Below are positions 42,952 through 51,170 of a DNA stretch of 60,506 nucleotides, piece after piece. The DNA is from Herminiimonas sp. (GTDB taxonomy: Bacteria > Pseudomonadota > Gammaproteobacteria > Burkholderiales > Burkholderiaceae_D): contig JAQGMR010000032.1 of assembly GCA_028292265.1 (NCBI GenBank), positions 1 through 60,506 of the forward strand. Reading direction: 5' to 3'. How positions within the stretch are numbered: the first letter of the stretch is position 1; each line of letters opens with the position of its first letter. Made by a program: the position numbers and the translations under genes. The notes below the pieces were generated by a model. That model was given only the letters and a program-made list of their open reading frames with translations. It made no database searches and was not told where the DNA came from.

Positions 42952-44617
42952 CTCCGCCGGCCGCGCGGGGTCAGCCGACGCAGTGCTTATTGCAGAGCTG
43001 CGCGCAAAGCTGCGCGAAGCGGAGGAAACGCTCGATGCAATTCGCTACGGAACGGTGGACGCGGTGTTGGTCAAGCAGTCCGGCTCGAGCAAGATATTCA
43101 CACTGGTCAATGCTGATCGTCCCTACCGTTTTCTGATAGAGCAGATGAAAGAAGGTGCCGTTACGCTTTCCGGCGACGGCGTTATCCTTTACGGTAACCG
43201 GCGTCTCGGAGAACTTTTTGAGACACCCCTGGAAAAGGTGGTGGGCAGTAACATCAAGCGTTTTTTTGCCGGCGATGGATCTGCGCGCTTTGAGAAGCTG
43301 TTGGCGACAACAAGTACCGAACCGTCGCGTGCCGAATTCTCGATAAAGCGACGGACGGGAGCGCCTCTCCCGATCTACATCTCCATTAATGACATCGTTT
43401 CCGAGGAAGGCGCCCCCCGCCTGATCGGAGCGGTGATTACGGACCTCACTGAGCAACATGCGATGGAAGCGCGCCTTAGTCAGGCGCAAAAAATGGAGGC
43501 GGTTGGACAGCTTACCGGTGGCCTGGCCCACAATTTCAACAACCTGTTGCAGGCGGTTTGCGGCAATCTCCATCTAATCAATATGCGACCTGATTACGCT
43601 ATCGGCGTGCGGAAATGGTCGGAGAATGGATTGAAAGCCGCGGATCGCGGCACCCGACTCACTGCGCAGTTGCTGGCATTCTCCAGATCGCAGGCCGTTG
43701 ATCTGCAGCCGGTCGATGTAGCGGAACTCATCAGCGGCATGTCTGACCTTCTCTTCAGTACGCTCGGCGTCGACATCGAAATCGGGTATGCGCTGGAGAC
43801 TTCGGGAGTAACCGTCCTGGCGGACAAGACCCAGCTTGAGATGGCGCTGCTCAATCTGGCCATCAATGCGAGCGATGCCATGTGCGACGGCGGGCGGCTG
43901 CACATAGCCACGATACTGCGCGAGATCAGTGACGATCCCGAATTGGCAACTGGGCAGTACCTCGATATAAGCGTATCCGATACTGGTACCGGCATGACGG
44001 AAAGCGTGCGTGCTCGTGCCTTCGAGCCGTTCTACACTACCAAGGCAGTCGGAGCCGGAACGGGTCTGGGCTTGGCACAGGTGTACGGCATTGCACGGCA
44101 AGCGGGTGGCGCGGCGCGCATCCTAAGCATTGAGGGGTCTGGCACGACAGTAACGCTTCTACTGCGTGCATCGGCGATTGCAACCTCTGTCGAGCCGCGT
44201 GAGCTTGGGGTCGATAGCGTTGCCGTCCAGACCAAGGTGCCTGCGAAGGTTCTGGTGATTGATGACGACGACGACGTTCGAAGCCTTTATGTCGAGTGCC
44301 TTAGCCTGCTGGGTTACGACGTTTCGCAAGCGGCTGACGGCTTGACTGGGCTCGAACTCATGGCCGAAAATTTGCCCGACGTGGTGGTCACGGATTTTGC
44401 GATGCCGCGACTTAACGGCGCTGAGTTGGTCAAGATTGCTCGCAGCAAGGGCTACGACATGCCGGTAATTTTCGCTAGCGGATACTCCAATACCGAAGAA
44501 CTGAACGAGGCAGTCGGCTTCAAGGCACACGTGCTGCTTAAGCCATTTTCTGTTCAAACCTTGGTGCAGGCGCTCGAGAAAGCGCTGGCAAATCCACTGA
44601 ATCGTGAAGCCGCATAA
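42941..44617 (+). CDS. PAS-domain hybrid histidine kinase of the kai operon
   Basis: The 558-residue cytoplasmic kinase has an N-terminal helix, a PAS domain (about 60-170), HisKA (GQLTGGLAHNFNNLL; His 197), HATPase (LADKTQLEMALLNLAINASDAM, FEPFYTTKAVGAGTGLGLAQVYG) and a receiver (VLVIDDDDDV, Asp 485 in VVVTDFAMPR, Lys 534 in VLLKPFS). The H-box has HN instead of the more common HD after the His. No KaiB-like sensor domain as in SasA is seen. Its gene overlaps the second kaiB, so it is the likely output element of the Kai module. Confidence 0.93.
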   Translation: MDLDSAGRAGSADAVLIAELRAKLREAEETLDAIRYGTVDAVLVKQSGSSKIFTLVNADRPYRFLIEQMKEGAVTLSGDGVILYGNRRLGELFETPLEKVVGSNIKRFFAGDGSARFEKLLATTSTEPSRAEFSIKRRTGAPLPIYISINDIVSEEGAPRLIGAVITDLTEQHAMEARLSQAQKMEAVGQLTGGLAHNFNNLLQAVCGNLHLINMRPDYAIGVRKWSENGLKAADRGTRLTAQLLAFSRSQAVDLQPVDVAELISGMSDLLFSTLGVDIEIGYALETSGVTVLADKTQLEMALLNLAINASDAMCDGGRLHIATILREISDDPELATGQYLDISVSDTGTGMTESVRARAFEPFYTTKAVGAGTGLGLAQVYGIARQAGGAARILSIEGSGTTVTLLLRASAIATSVEPRELGVDSVAVQTKVPAKVLVIDDDDDVRSLYVECLSLLGYDVSQAADGLTGLELMAENLPDVVVTDFAMPRLNGAELVKIARSKGYDMPVIFASGYSNTEELNEAVGFKAHVLLKPFSVQTLVQALEKALANPLNREAA

Positions 44618-44705
44618 GCCGGAACCAGACGCTTCAGGTATTCGGTCAAAAAGCCTCTTGGCAGGCCAGATCTGCTTTCATGATTCGTTCAGGTCCCGAT
44701 AGCCG

Positions 44706-44725
44706 AAAGCCCCCGAGAGGGCTTT
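44706..44725. terminator. hairpin after the kai operon
   Basis: AAAGCCC and GGGCTTT form a 7-bp stem with a 6-nt loop between the kinase stop and the convergent GST gene. A T run after the stem is missing, so it may be a weak bidirectional terminator. Confidence 0.4.
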
Positions 44726-44898
44726 GCATTCCGGAGGACTTAATCAAGATGGATTGAAAATCACGGCTTGCAAGGGTCCATGGACCAGTCAAGCAGCCGT
44801 GAAACCGCGTCTGCGGCCACCCGATTTCACGATGCAAACGGAACAGGCGCCGCTCCCTGTCGAGCACGACAACCGTTGTCTGTTCCGTCCCATCCGAT

Positions 44899-45507
44899 TT
44901 ACTTCACCAACCCCTCGGCCCGCAAGGTGTCCTGCACTTTCGGGCGCGCCCCGACTCGTCCGACGTACGCCTGGATGTTCGGCCATTTTGCCAAGTCGAT
45001 CTGGAGCTTTCCGGTCCAGTTGAGGACTGTGAACAGGTAAGCGTCCGCGGCGGTGAACGCGTCACCGGTGACGTAGGGTTTGTCGCTCAGCATCTGCTCA
45101 AGCGCGTTCAGGCGTCGCTCGATAGTACCTAGCTGGACCTGCTTCATTTCGGGCGTCAGCTTCGGATTAAACAGCGCACCGATCTGTTTGTGCACTTCCG
45201 AAGAGGCGAAGTTCAGCGCCGCCATTTGTTCGTAGCGCTCCATGCCACCGAACGGTGGAACCAGTGCTGATTGTGGCGCCTGGTCTGCAAGGTACTGGCA
45301 AATCACGCCGACCTCGGTCAGCACATGGCCGTTGTCAAGCTGCAGCGCCGGCACGTAGCCCTTCGGATTGATCTGCCAGTAGTCTCCGCCATCCTCGGTT
45401 TTCTTGTTTGGTATGTCGACTTTAACCAGTTCAACTGCAATGCCAGCTTCGCGGGCTACAATGTGTGGGGCCATCGAACAGGCGCCTGGAGAGTAATAGA
45501 GTTTCAT
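44899..45507 (-). CDS. glutathione S-transferase (beta-class-like)
   Basis: The 202-residue protein has the N-terminal MKLYYSPGACSMAPHIVAREAGI, where the Cys of PGACS is the beta-class catalytic residue, then NPKGYVPALQLDNGHVLTEVGVICQYLAD for GSH binding and the C-terminal YVTGDAFTAADAYLFTVLNWT. It conjugates or reduces electrophiles with glutathione. It is convergent to the kai operon and seems monocistronic. Confidence 0.93.
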   Translation of the reverse strand: MKLYYSPGACSMAPHIVAREAGIAVELVKVDIPNKKTEDGGDYWQINPKGYVPALQLDNGHVLTEVGVICQYLADQAPQSALVPPFGGMERYEQMAALNFASSEVHKQIGALFNPKLTPEMKQVQLGTIERRLNALEQMLSDKPYVTGDAFTAADAYLFTVLNWTGKLQIDLAKWPNIQAYVGRVGARPKVQDTLRAEGLVK

Positions 45508-45609
45508 AGTGTCCCAATGAGTTAAGTCGATTGATCAAGCGCCTGTCAGTCTAGCGGAAATTGGATTCGCGACGTGGGCGGAGCGGTCGGGTAGTTGCCC
45601 AACCGGGTG

Positions 45610-46767
45610 CTAATGGGGTTGACCCAGGGTGGGAGCGTTCTCGAAAGGTCGTGCGTCGATGGGGACGTCTATAGTGAACGTCGTTCCGAGTTCTTTTGAA
45701 CTGTCCACCCCGATGCTGCCGCCATGGCTTTCGGCGACACTGCGGACATATGGCAGGCCGATTCCCCATCCAGGCTTGTCTCCCGCTTTCGCGGCTTCTG
45801 CCCTGCGGAAGACCTGAAACACAATTTCAAGGTTATCGGGCGGTATGGGGTCACCTTCGTTATGCACGGTCAGGATTACCCGCCCATGTGCCATAACCAC
45901 CTGGACTTTAATCGGACGCTCGGTCGCGCCATATTTGACCGCATTCTCTAACAGGTTCTCCAGTGCTCGGCTGATCAAGTCTCGATCCCACCACCCTCTC
46001 ACGGGCTCTCCCGCAACCTCGAAGCGTTCTCCATGGGCAGCCCTGGATCGTTCGCAGACCTCCTTGGCCAGATCCATCATGTCGAACTCGGATGGATGGA
46101 GACGCAACCGTTCGCCACTCTGAAATATCATTGCATCGAGCACATCCTGAATCATTCGGCCCATACGATCCGCGTTCTCAAGGATTTTGTTTGCGATGCC
46201 GTGGATTCTTGGCAGATCGTCGGTTCGCAGGATTATTTCAGCCGCGGTGTTCACATATGCCAACGGATTTCTCAGGTCGTGCGCAAGCGCAGCGACGAAT
46301 CGTTCGCGAAAGGCCGATTGAACGAGGACGAACGCGGTGACCGACTCCTTTACTACGGCGTCGAACGATGTGTTCACAGTGCGGATTTCAGCTTCGCTTA
46401 GTTGAACGCTGTTTTGCTGCAATACATCGAAGATGGTCTGGCGGAGTATCTGGTATTCGCTGATGACTGCGTGGCAGTTGTAATCGGTCAAACGCGCCCG
46501 TTCGCCGCCGTGCTCTGAGGCTACTGTGGGCACTGCTACGCCGGCGCTGGTTCTTGGATAGCCGGACGACAGGGCTTCTGCAACGTTGTCTACCAACGCG
46601 GGCATTGTATTGACCAAGACCGGGTGCGCCAGCGGACTGGCTTCCGTGACGGACGCACGAACCCGCTCTTCCCATTCTGCAAGCACAGCGTCGCGCAGTT
46701 CGAGCAGTTTGCGGGAAGTGTCCGACAAACTTCCACCGTCAGGGGTTTGGTCTGTGCTTAGAGTCAT
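45610..46767 (-). CDS. RsbRD_N-type sensor histidine kinase
   Basis: The 385-residue protein has an N-terminal four-helix-like region (LRDAVLAEWEERVRASV, YNCHAVISEYQILRQTIFDVLQ, FDAVVKESVTAFV) that matches the RsbRD N-terminal domain of stressosome proteins. HisKA follows (FVAALAHDLRNPLAYV; His 163), then HATPase (LENLLENAVKYGATE, PGWGIGLPYVRSVAESHGG). No receiver or membrane part is seen. It probably senses a cytosolic stress signal. The partner response regulator is not in the window. Confidence 0.87.
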   Translation of the reverse strand: MTLSTDQTPDGGSLSDTSRKLLELRDAVLAEWEERVRASVTEASPLAHPVLVNTMPALVDNVAEALSSGYPRTSAGVAVPTVASEHGGERARLTDYNCHAVISEYQILRQTIFDVLQQNSVQLSEAEIRTVNTSFDAVVKESVTAFVLVQSAFRERFVAALAHDLRNPLAYVNTAAEIILRTDDLPRIHGIANKILENADRMGRMIQDVLDAMIFQSGERLRLHPSEFDMMDLAKEVCERSRAAHGERFEVAGEPVRGWWDRDLISRALENLLENAVKYGATERPIKVQVVMAHGRVILTVHNEGDPIPPDNLEIVFQVFRRAEAAKAGDKPGWGIGLPYVRSVAESHGGSIGVDSSKELGTTFTIDVPIDARPFENAPTLGQPH

Positions 46768-47125
46768 GTCGGCTTATAGAAAATTATTTGTTTGGAAACG
46801 CTGAAACGTAGACAGGGTGATCGGACGAGCGTTCGGGTTAAGCCGGCGGCGATATCGCCGCTATGGGGTTTGAGGAAACGCCCTTGATCCCGTTGCCGAT
46901 CCATGACTATCGTTCTTGTGCGATCGCAAATCTTCACCGCAAGATATGGCCAGTGGCTTGGCACAGTTCTTTCTTGAACGCTGGTCTGCAACCGGCACAT
47001 TGCCAGTCCACAGAGTAAGCGTGTCGTTAGTTCCACCGACCGGCGTGTACCTTTGCGCCGGATATCGTTCCGGATGCGAAAAATTTGAGGCCACAGACAA
47101 CTGAGTCAACATACTAGGTGACGAA
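46768..47125. other. divergent intergenic region between the RsbRD_N kinase and the CzcE-like gene
   Basis: No gene is supported in these 358 bp. A few short frames exist without family or ribosome site. The region should hold the promoters of both divergent genes; it is AT-rich at 46770-46800. A TTGGCAC at about 46957 lacks the GC needed for a sigma54 site. Confidence 0.45.
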
Positions 47126-47458
47126 ATGAAGAACAACCGCCTGCTCTTATGTGCACTGGTTGCGATAGCCCTCTGCGGCTGCGTAACCAGGACTTCGTAT
47201 ATTGATCTGTACGGGTCTGCTGCGCCACCAGCGGACTATCAGCGCACCATCACGATTACGCCCACAACGCGGTACGTTAATGTGGTGGGAGGAGACACCA
47301 TTCGCTTTATATCGAATGGCGCACAGTTCGCCTGGACGTTTAATGTAGCCCGGACCGTGGACAGCTTCTCGCTGAATGACGTGGCCCCGGCCGGCGTGCT
47401 CGATCACAATGTGATGGCGTACGTGTTGCCTGATCCGAAATACAGGGATGCCATGTAG
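47126..47458 (+). CDS. CzcE-like periplasmic protein
   Basis: The 110-residue protein has a signal peptide with a lipobox-like ALCGC, then SYIDLYGSAAPPADYQRTITITP, TRYVNVVGGDTIRFISNGAQFAWTF and SLNDVAPAGVLDHNVMAYVLPDP, the CzcE domain pattern. CzcE binds copper in the periplasm of Cupriavidus, but many members have no metal data. No czc efflux gene is nearby. AGGTGACGAA precedes the ATG. Confidence 0.82.
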   Translation: MKNNRLLLCALVAIALCGCVTRTSYIDLYGSAAPPADYQRTITITPTTRYVNVVGGDTIRFISNGAQFAWTFNVARTVDSFSLNDVAPAGVLDHNVMAYVLPDPKYRDAM

Positions 47459-47649
47459 CAGGAATGTCGGGAGTACGTCCGTGCTGCCGCAGCGGTAAGC
47501 CGCCCGGGAGTCTCCGTTCTTGCTGCTCGCGGCCCGGCAATTTCCCGGTGCTCGGTTGGCACCTCTATCCCTCGACGAAGCAATGACGGCCACCGGCAGC
47601 ACGACAACACGCCGTCCTGCCTCGCCAGCTTCGGCGGGCTGCGTCGGGT

Positions 47650-47673
47650 CTGCGTCCCACTCTTGGGACGCAG
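47650..47673 (-). terminator. hairpin downstream of the Hsp20 operon
   Basis: CTGCGTCCC and GGGACGCAG form a perfect 9-bp stem with a 6-nt loop, 15 bp past the stop of the second Hsp20 gene. No T tract follows on the minus strand, so it may stabilise the mRNA or end it with Rho. Confidence 0.5.
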
Positions 47674-47688
47674 GAAGATCCGTTTCGC

Positions 47689-48108
47689 TCAGCCAGCCCG
47701 GACCTCAATCTTCCGGGGCTGAAGATGCGGCGCCTTCGGTATATGCAGCCGCAGAACCCCGTTCTTGAACTCGGCCGATGTGTTTTCGGTATCCAGTTCC
47801 CTAGACAAACTGAAGACCCGACGATAGCGGGCCAATCGCACTTCGGCGTGCGACGACTCCATTCCTTCTGGCATCGCCAGCGATACCTCACCTTCGATCG
47901 TCAGGCTCTCCGGTTCAAGCTGTATGTTTAACTTATCGCGGGGAACGCCCGGCAGATCGGCCAGGAGAGTAATGGCCGTAGCAGACTCAATCACGTCGAC
48001 AGGCGGCACCATCACCATTTCCCGTTTCTCTTCCGGGTTGCCTTGCTGATTTTGTGGGTTGTTCGTGGCCTGCATGTCTTGCCTGGTCATGCTGGTTTGT
48101 TCGCTCAT
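47689..48108 (-). CDS. Hsp20/alpha-crystallin family small heat-shock protein (second)
   Basis: The 139-residue protein starts at MSEQTSMTRQ with AAGGAGGACAATC before the ATG. A polar N-terminus (NNPQNQQGNPEEK) is followed by the alpha-crystallin domain: VDVIESATAITLLADLPGVPRDKLNIQLEPESLTIEGEV, RRVFSLSRELDTENTSAEFKNGVLRLHIPKAP. It acts as an ATP-independent holdase. Its start lies 17 bp after the stop of the other Hsp20 gene, and the two are one operon. Confidence 0.95.
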   Translation of the reverse strand: MSEQTSMTRQDMQATNNPQNQQGNPEEKREMVMVPPVDVIESATAITLLADLPGVPRDKLNIQLEPESLTIEGEVSLAMPEGMESSHAEVRLARYRRVFSLSRELDTENTSAEFKNGVLRLHIPKAPHLQPRKIEVRAG

Positions 48109-48124
48109 GATTGTCCTCCTTGGA

Positions 48125-48562
48125 TTAATGGACGGTAATCCGGCGTGGTTGTGCCGATTCGCGTCGCTTGAGTTGAATGTGGAGTACGCCGTCCCGATAG
48201 TCAGCCGACACATTGCCGGAGTCGATGTCATCCGGCAGGCTCAATACGCGGTGGAAGCGCCCCGCGAAACGCTCATTAATACGAACGCTGGAATTGGCAT
48301 CGCGGTCAGGCAAGTCGCTACCGCGTTCGGCCGCGATGGTCAGTACGCCGCGCTCCAGGTTGACATCAATGCTGGCCGGGTCTAGCCCGGGTGCAAAAGC
48401 ATACAGTTCAACAGTCTGCGGTGTCCTGCCCACATTGAGCAGCGGATAAGCCCCCATATCACTGCCACGGATGCCGGTTCCGGCCCCAAATGCCCGCTGC
48501 ATCTGCTGGTGCAGTCGGTCCAACTCTGAAAACAAGTCGCCTGGATACATTGACTGGAACAT
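48125..48562 (-). CDS. Hsp20/alpha-crystallin family small heat-shock protein (first)
   Basis: The 145-residue protein has MYPGDLFSELDRLHQQMQRAFG, then the alpha-crystallin domain TVELYAFAPGLDPASIDVNLERGVLTIAAER, FHRVLSLPDDIDSGNVSADYRDGVLHIQLKRRESAQPRRI. AAAGGAGG precedes the ATG. It is the first gene of a two-gene operon; hetero-oligomers with the second Hsp20 are plausible. A sigma32-like promoter candidate lies upstream at 48624-48650. Confidence 0.95.
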   Translation of the reverse strand: MFQSMYPGDLFSELDRLHQQMQRAFGAGTGIRGSDMGAYPLLNVGRTPQTVELYAFAPGLDPASIDVNLERGVLTIAAERGSDLPDRDANSSVRINERFAGRFHRVLSLPDDIDSGNVSADYRDGVLHIQLKRRESAQPRRITVH

Positions 48563-48623
48563 TTTTCAATCCTCCTTTCATTAGGAACGACGCTTGAGCA
48601 CATCCATGCGTCTGCAGACCGAA

Positions 48624-48650
48624 AGTAAGGGTTCCGATTTGGTTTTCAAG
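48624..48650 (-). promoter_or_regulatory. candidate sigma32 promoter of the Hsp20 operon
   Basis: On the minus strand CTTGAAA, twelve bases, CCCTTACT partly match the heat-shock consensus CTTGAAA-N11-16-CCCCATNT. The -35 is perfect, the -10 has three mismatches. It lies about 60 bp before the first Hsp20 ATG. Confidence 0.4.
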
Positions 48651-48842
48651 AAGGGATGCGCGCGAAATATTTGAGCGGGATCGGGATACGCCGCCCGATT
48701 CCTTCTGAGCCTCGCCGGCGGTGCGCCAGCCAATTACGGCTTCGCGCAGGTCCGGTTGATATCCCACAATCGGCGCTCGAAGCATGCGCCTATCGTTGGT
48801 GCGGGAGGCCAAGGGGAACACGGGTAAATCAAGGAGCTCACC

Positions 48843-49289
48843 ATGAACGCGGAAGAGAACAAGAAACTGGTCATGAACGGGTATGGGATGTTTGCAAGCA
48901 AGGATATTCAGGGAATCGTGAACATGTGTGCTGACGACGTTGAGTGAAGCAGCGGCGAAATAGAGCACGTCCCTTTCAGCGGCACCTTCCGCGGGAAGGC
49001 AGGCGTCGCGGATTTTTTCACCAAGCTGGCCCAGTCAGTCGATATTCAACTGTTTCGGCCGGACACGGTAGTCGCTGAAAACGACACGGTCATCGTCTGC
49101 GGGTCTTCACGAGCCGAGGTACGGGCAAACGGCAGAACCTATGACGACAGGTGGGTGCACGTCTTTACGGTAAAGGACGGGAAAACGGCGCGCATGGAAC
49201 AACACCACGATTCAGCCACGATCCAGGCTGCATTCAAGCCGACGATCACACCGTCGTCGATGCAAGCTGACGTGCCGCTTCGCCACTAA
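48843..49289 (+). pseudogene. SnoaL-like/nuclear transport factor 2-like protein interrupted by in-frame TGA
   Basis: From ATG 48843 (AAGGAGCTCACC before it) the frame reads MNAEENKKLVMNGYGMFASK, then DIQGIVNMCADDVE followed by TGA at 48945-48947, then continues open for 113 further codons: SSGEIEHVPFSGTFRGKAG, VADFFTKLAQSVDIQLF, VHVFTVKDGKTARMEQHHDS. The whole frame is a typical SnoaL-like ketosteroid-isomerase fold of about 148 residues. In relatives the residue after DDVE is Trp, so TGA replaces TGG. No other damage is seen, which implies a very recent nonsense change, or readthrough. Confidence 0.85.
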
Positions 49290-49322
49290 GAGCGGCGAAG
49301 TCGTCGGCGATACATGGTAGTG

Positions 49323-49346
49323 CTGGGGGCGCAGCCTTACCCCCAG
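49323..49346. terminator. hairpin between the SnoaL-like gene and the hybrid kinase
   Basis: CTGGGGG and CCCCCAG form a 7-bp stem with a 10-nt loop between two convergent genes. It lacks a T run, so terminator function is only possible. Confidence 0.35.
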
Positions 49347-49470
49347 AGACACCGCTGCCGAGAGACGCCAATGGCTTCTGGTGCAGTTCGCCGCCCTACC
49401 CTCCACTATCCGCGCGCTGACATTCGTTGATCCCTTGTAGTCTGTCGGATGGATTGCGATTACGGAACCG

Positions 49471-51165
49471 TCAACCTCGAACCGTCGAACTGGCATTCAT
49501 GCGTTCCAGGAGCGCAATAAGGGCGTGCGGATCTACCGGTTTCACCAGGTAATGATGGAAGCCGGCTCCGATGGCGAGTGCCCGCTCTTCCACCTGACCA
49601 TAGCCAGTTACGGCAATCAAGACCGTGTCCGCGGTTTCCGGCCGGGATCGCATCAGCCGCGACAATTCACGACCGTCCATGCCTGGCAAGCCTATATCAA
49701 GGATCGCGACGTCCGGGGCGTCACGGATCGCTTCTTCCAGCGCTTCCCCTGGCTGATGCTCAACCCGAACGGCATATCCGGCCGACTCCAGGAACATCTG
49801 CAGCATTCGGGCGGCATCGACGTTGTCTTCTACAACAAGGATGCGCAGGCTCTTTTTTAGAGAGAGCAAGTGGCTACTGGCCGAGGGGATTTCGGCAGCC
49901 CCGTCCTTCTCCACAGCACGCGGCAAACATACGGTAAATCGGCTTCCCTTGCCCCGTCCTTCGCTATGGCAGGTCACTCTGCCCCCGTGCAACTCGGTCA
50001 GGCTTTTTACCAGTGCGAGACCGAGGCCAAGGCCGCCCTGTGAGCGGTCAGATGTTCTATCGCCTTGCGTAAATATTTCGAACAGATGCGGCATCAGCCC
50101 GGCGTCAATGCCGATCCCCGTATCCTGCACTGTAAGGCTTACCATTTCGGCGTCGACGTCGGCTTGCACCAGGATATCGCCACCGTCAGGGGTGTACTTC
50201 GCAGCGTTGTGCAAAAGATTCGTGATGACCTGAACCAGGCGAGTGCGGTCACCGAGGACGGTTGCAGGCGCTTCTGCGTGACCCACATTAAGCCGATGAC
50301 GCCGCGCTTCGATAACTGGCCGCACCTGTTCCACTGCATCGGCGATGAGGCTTTGTAAAGTGTGAGGGCGCTTCTCAAGGACAATCAGGCCGCGCGTGAC
50401 TCTCGACACGTCGAGAAGATCGTCGAGCAGATTCGTCATATGCCCGATTTGCCGTTCGATGATTTCCCTCGCCTGCTTCGTCTGCGCTGGGCCTATGTTC
50501 GGAAAGGAAAGGATTTGCGCGGCCATACTGATTGGGGCGAGCGGATTACGCAGTTCATGCGCGAGCATCGCGAGAAAGTCGTCCTTGCGGCGGTCGGCTT
50601 CTCTGAGGCGGCGTTCTGCTTCGCGGCGAGACTCGAGTTCACGTTCTCCCCGTTCGAAGGCCTTTTGCAGTTCCCGTCGGTTGGCATCAAGCGCCGCATT
50701 CAGTGCGTTGGCACGCCGACTGGCTTCTTGGGCCACTACCGCGTGGCCGGCTGCGGCCAGCGCTGCCCGCTCCATGGAAAGTGTTGAACCGAGCATCGGC
50801 ATGAGAGCCGCCATGCCTTTGATTGCCTCGTCGGATGGTCGCTCGCCCAGCAAGACCATGGCCGACAGGCCAGTCCCGTCGCCGATACCAAAGGCAACAC
50901 AATCCGATCCATCGACTGGCGACGGAGCAGTGCCTGCATGGGTTCCCGTGCCGATGCACTGATCAAGAAAGGCCTGCCATTTTCTCGCATGGGGGAGCGT
51001 TTGTTGACAGCCCTGCGCCGGCAAGAATTTCCCTATCTCGACGTCCTTTCCAAAGACAAGGACTTGATGGGCGCCTGCGTATTCGGCCATGTCCGCCAGT
51101 GCCGCTTGCCGAGTGCCAGGGGCCTGTAGTCGCGCGAAGATGTGTACCAATTTCAGGGGAATCAT
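49471..51165 (-). CDS. hybrid histidine kinase/response regulator coupled to FIST protein
   Basis: The 564-residue protein starts at an ATG 5 bp after the FIST stop; a GTG 24 bp upstream would overlap that gene. An N-terminal GAF-like region (about 1-140) and a coiled coil (EASRRANALNAALDANRRELQKAFERGERELESRREAERRL) lead to HisKA (FLAMLAHELRNPLAPIS), HATPase (DTGIGIDAGL, GGLGLGLALVKSLTELHGG) and a receiver (LVVEDNVDAA, VAILDIGLPGMDGREL, LVKPVDP). No membrane segment is present. The FIST neighbour probably controls its activity, as with NosP and NahK. It resembles the kinase at 38023-40179 over its whole catalytic part. Confidence 0.92.
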   Translation of the reverse strand: MIPLKLVHIFARLQAPGTRQAALADMAEYAGAHQVLVFGKDVEIGKFLPAQGCQQTLPHARKWQAFLDQCIGTGTHAGTAPSPVDGSDCVAFGIGDGTGLSAMVLLGERPSDEAIKGMAALMPMLGSTLSMERAALAAAGHAVVAQEASRRANALNAALDANRRELQKAFERGERELESRREAERRLREADRRKDDFLAMLAHELRNPLAPISMAAQILSFPNIGPAQTKQAREIIERQIGHMTNLLDDLLDVSRVTRGLIVLEKRPHTLQSLIADAVEQVRPVIEARRHRLNVGHAEAPATVLGDRTRLVQVITNLLHNAAKYTPDGGDILVQADVDAEMVSLTVQDTGIGIDAGLMPHLFEIFTQGDRTSDRSQGGLGLGLALVKSLTELHGGRVTCHSEGRGKGSRFTVCLPRAVEKDGAAEIPSASSHLLSLKKSLRILVVEDNVDAARMLQMFLESAGYAVRVEHQPGEALEEAIRDAPDVAILDIGLPGMDGRELSRLMRSRPETADTVLIAVTGYGQVEERALAIGAGFHHYLVKPVDPHALIALLERMNASSTVRG

Positions 51166-51170
51166 CGCTG

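Noticed and set aside
46955..46972. sigma54 promoter (TTGGCAC then TTTCT)
   Set aside because: The essential GC of the -12 element is missing.
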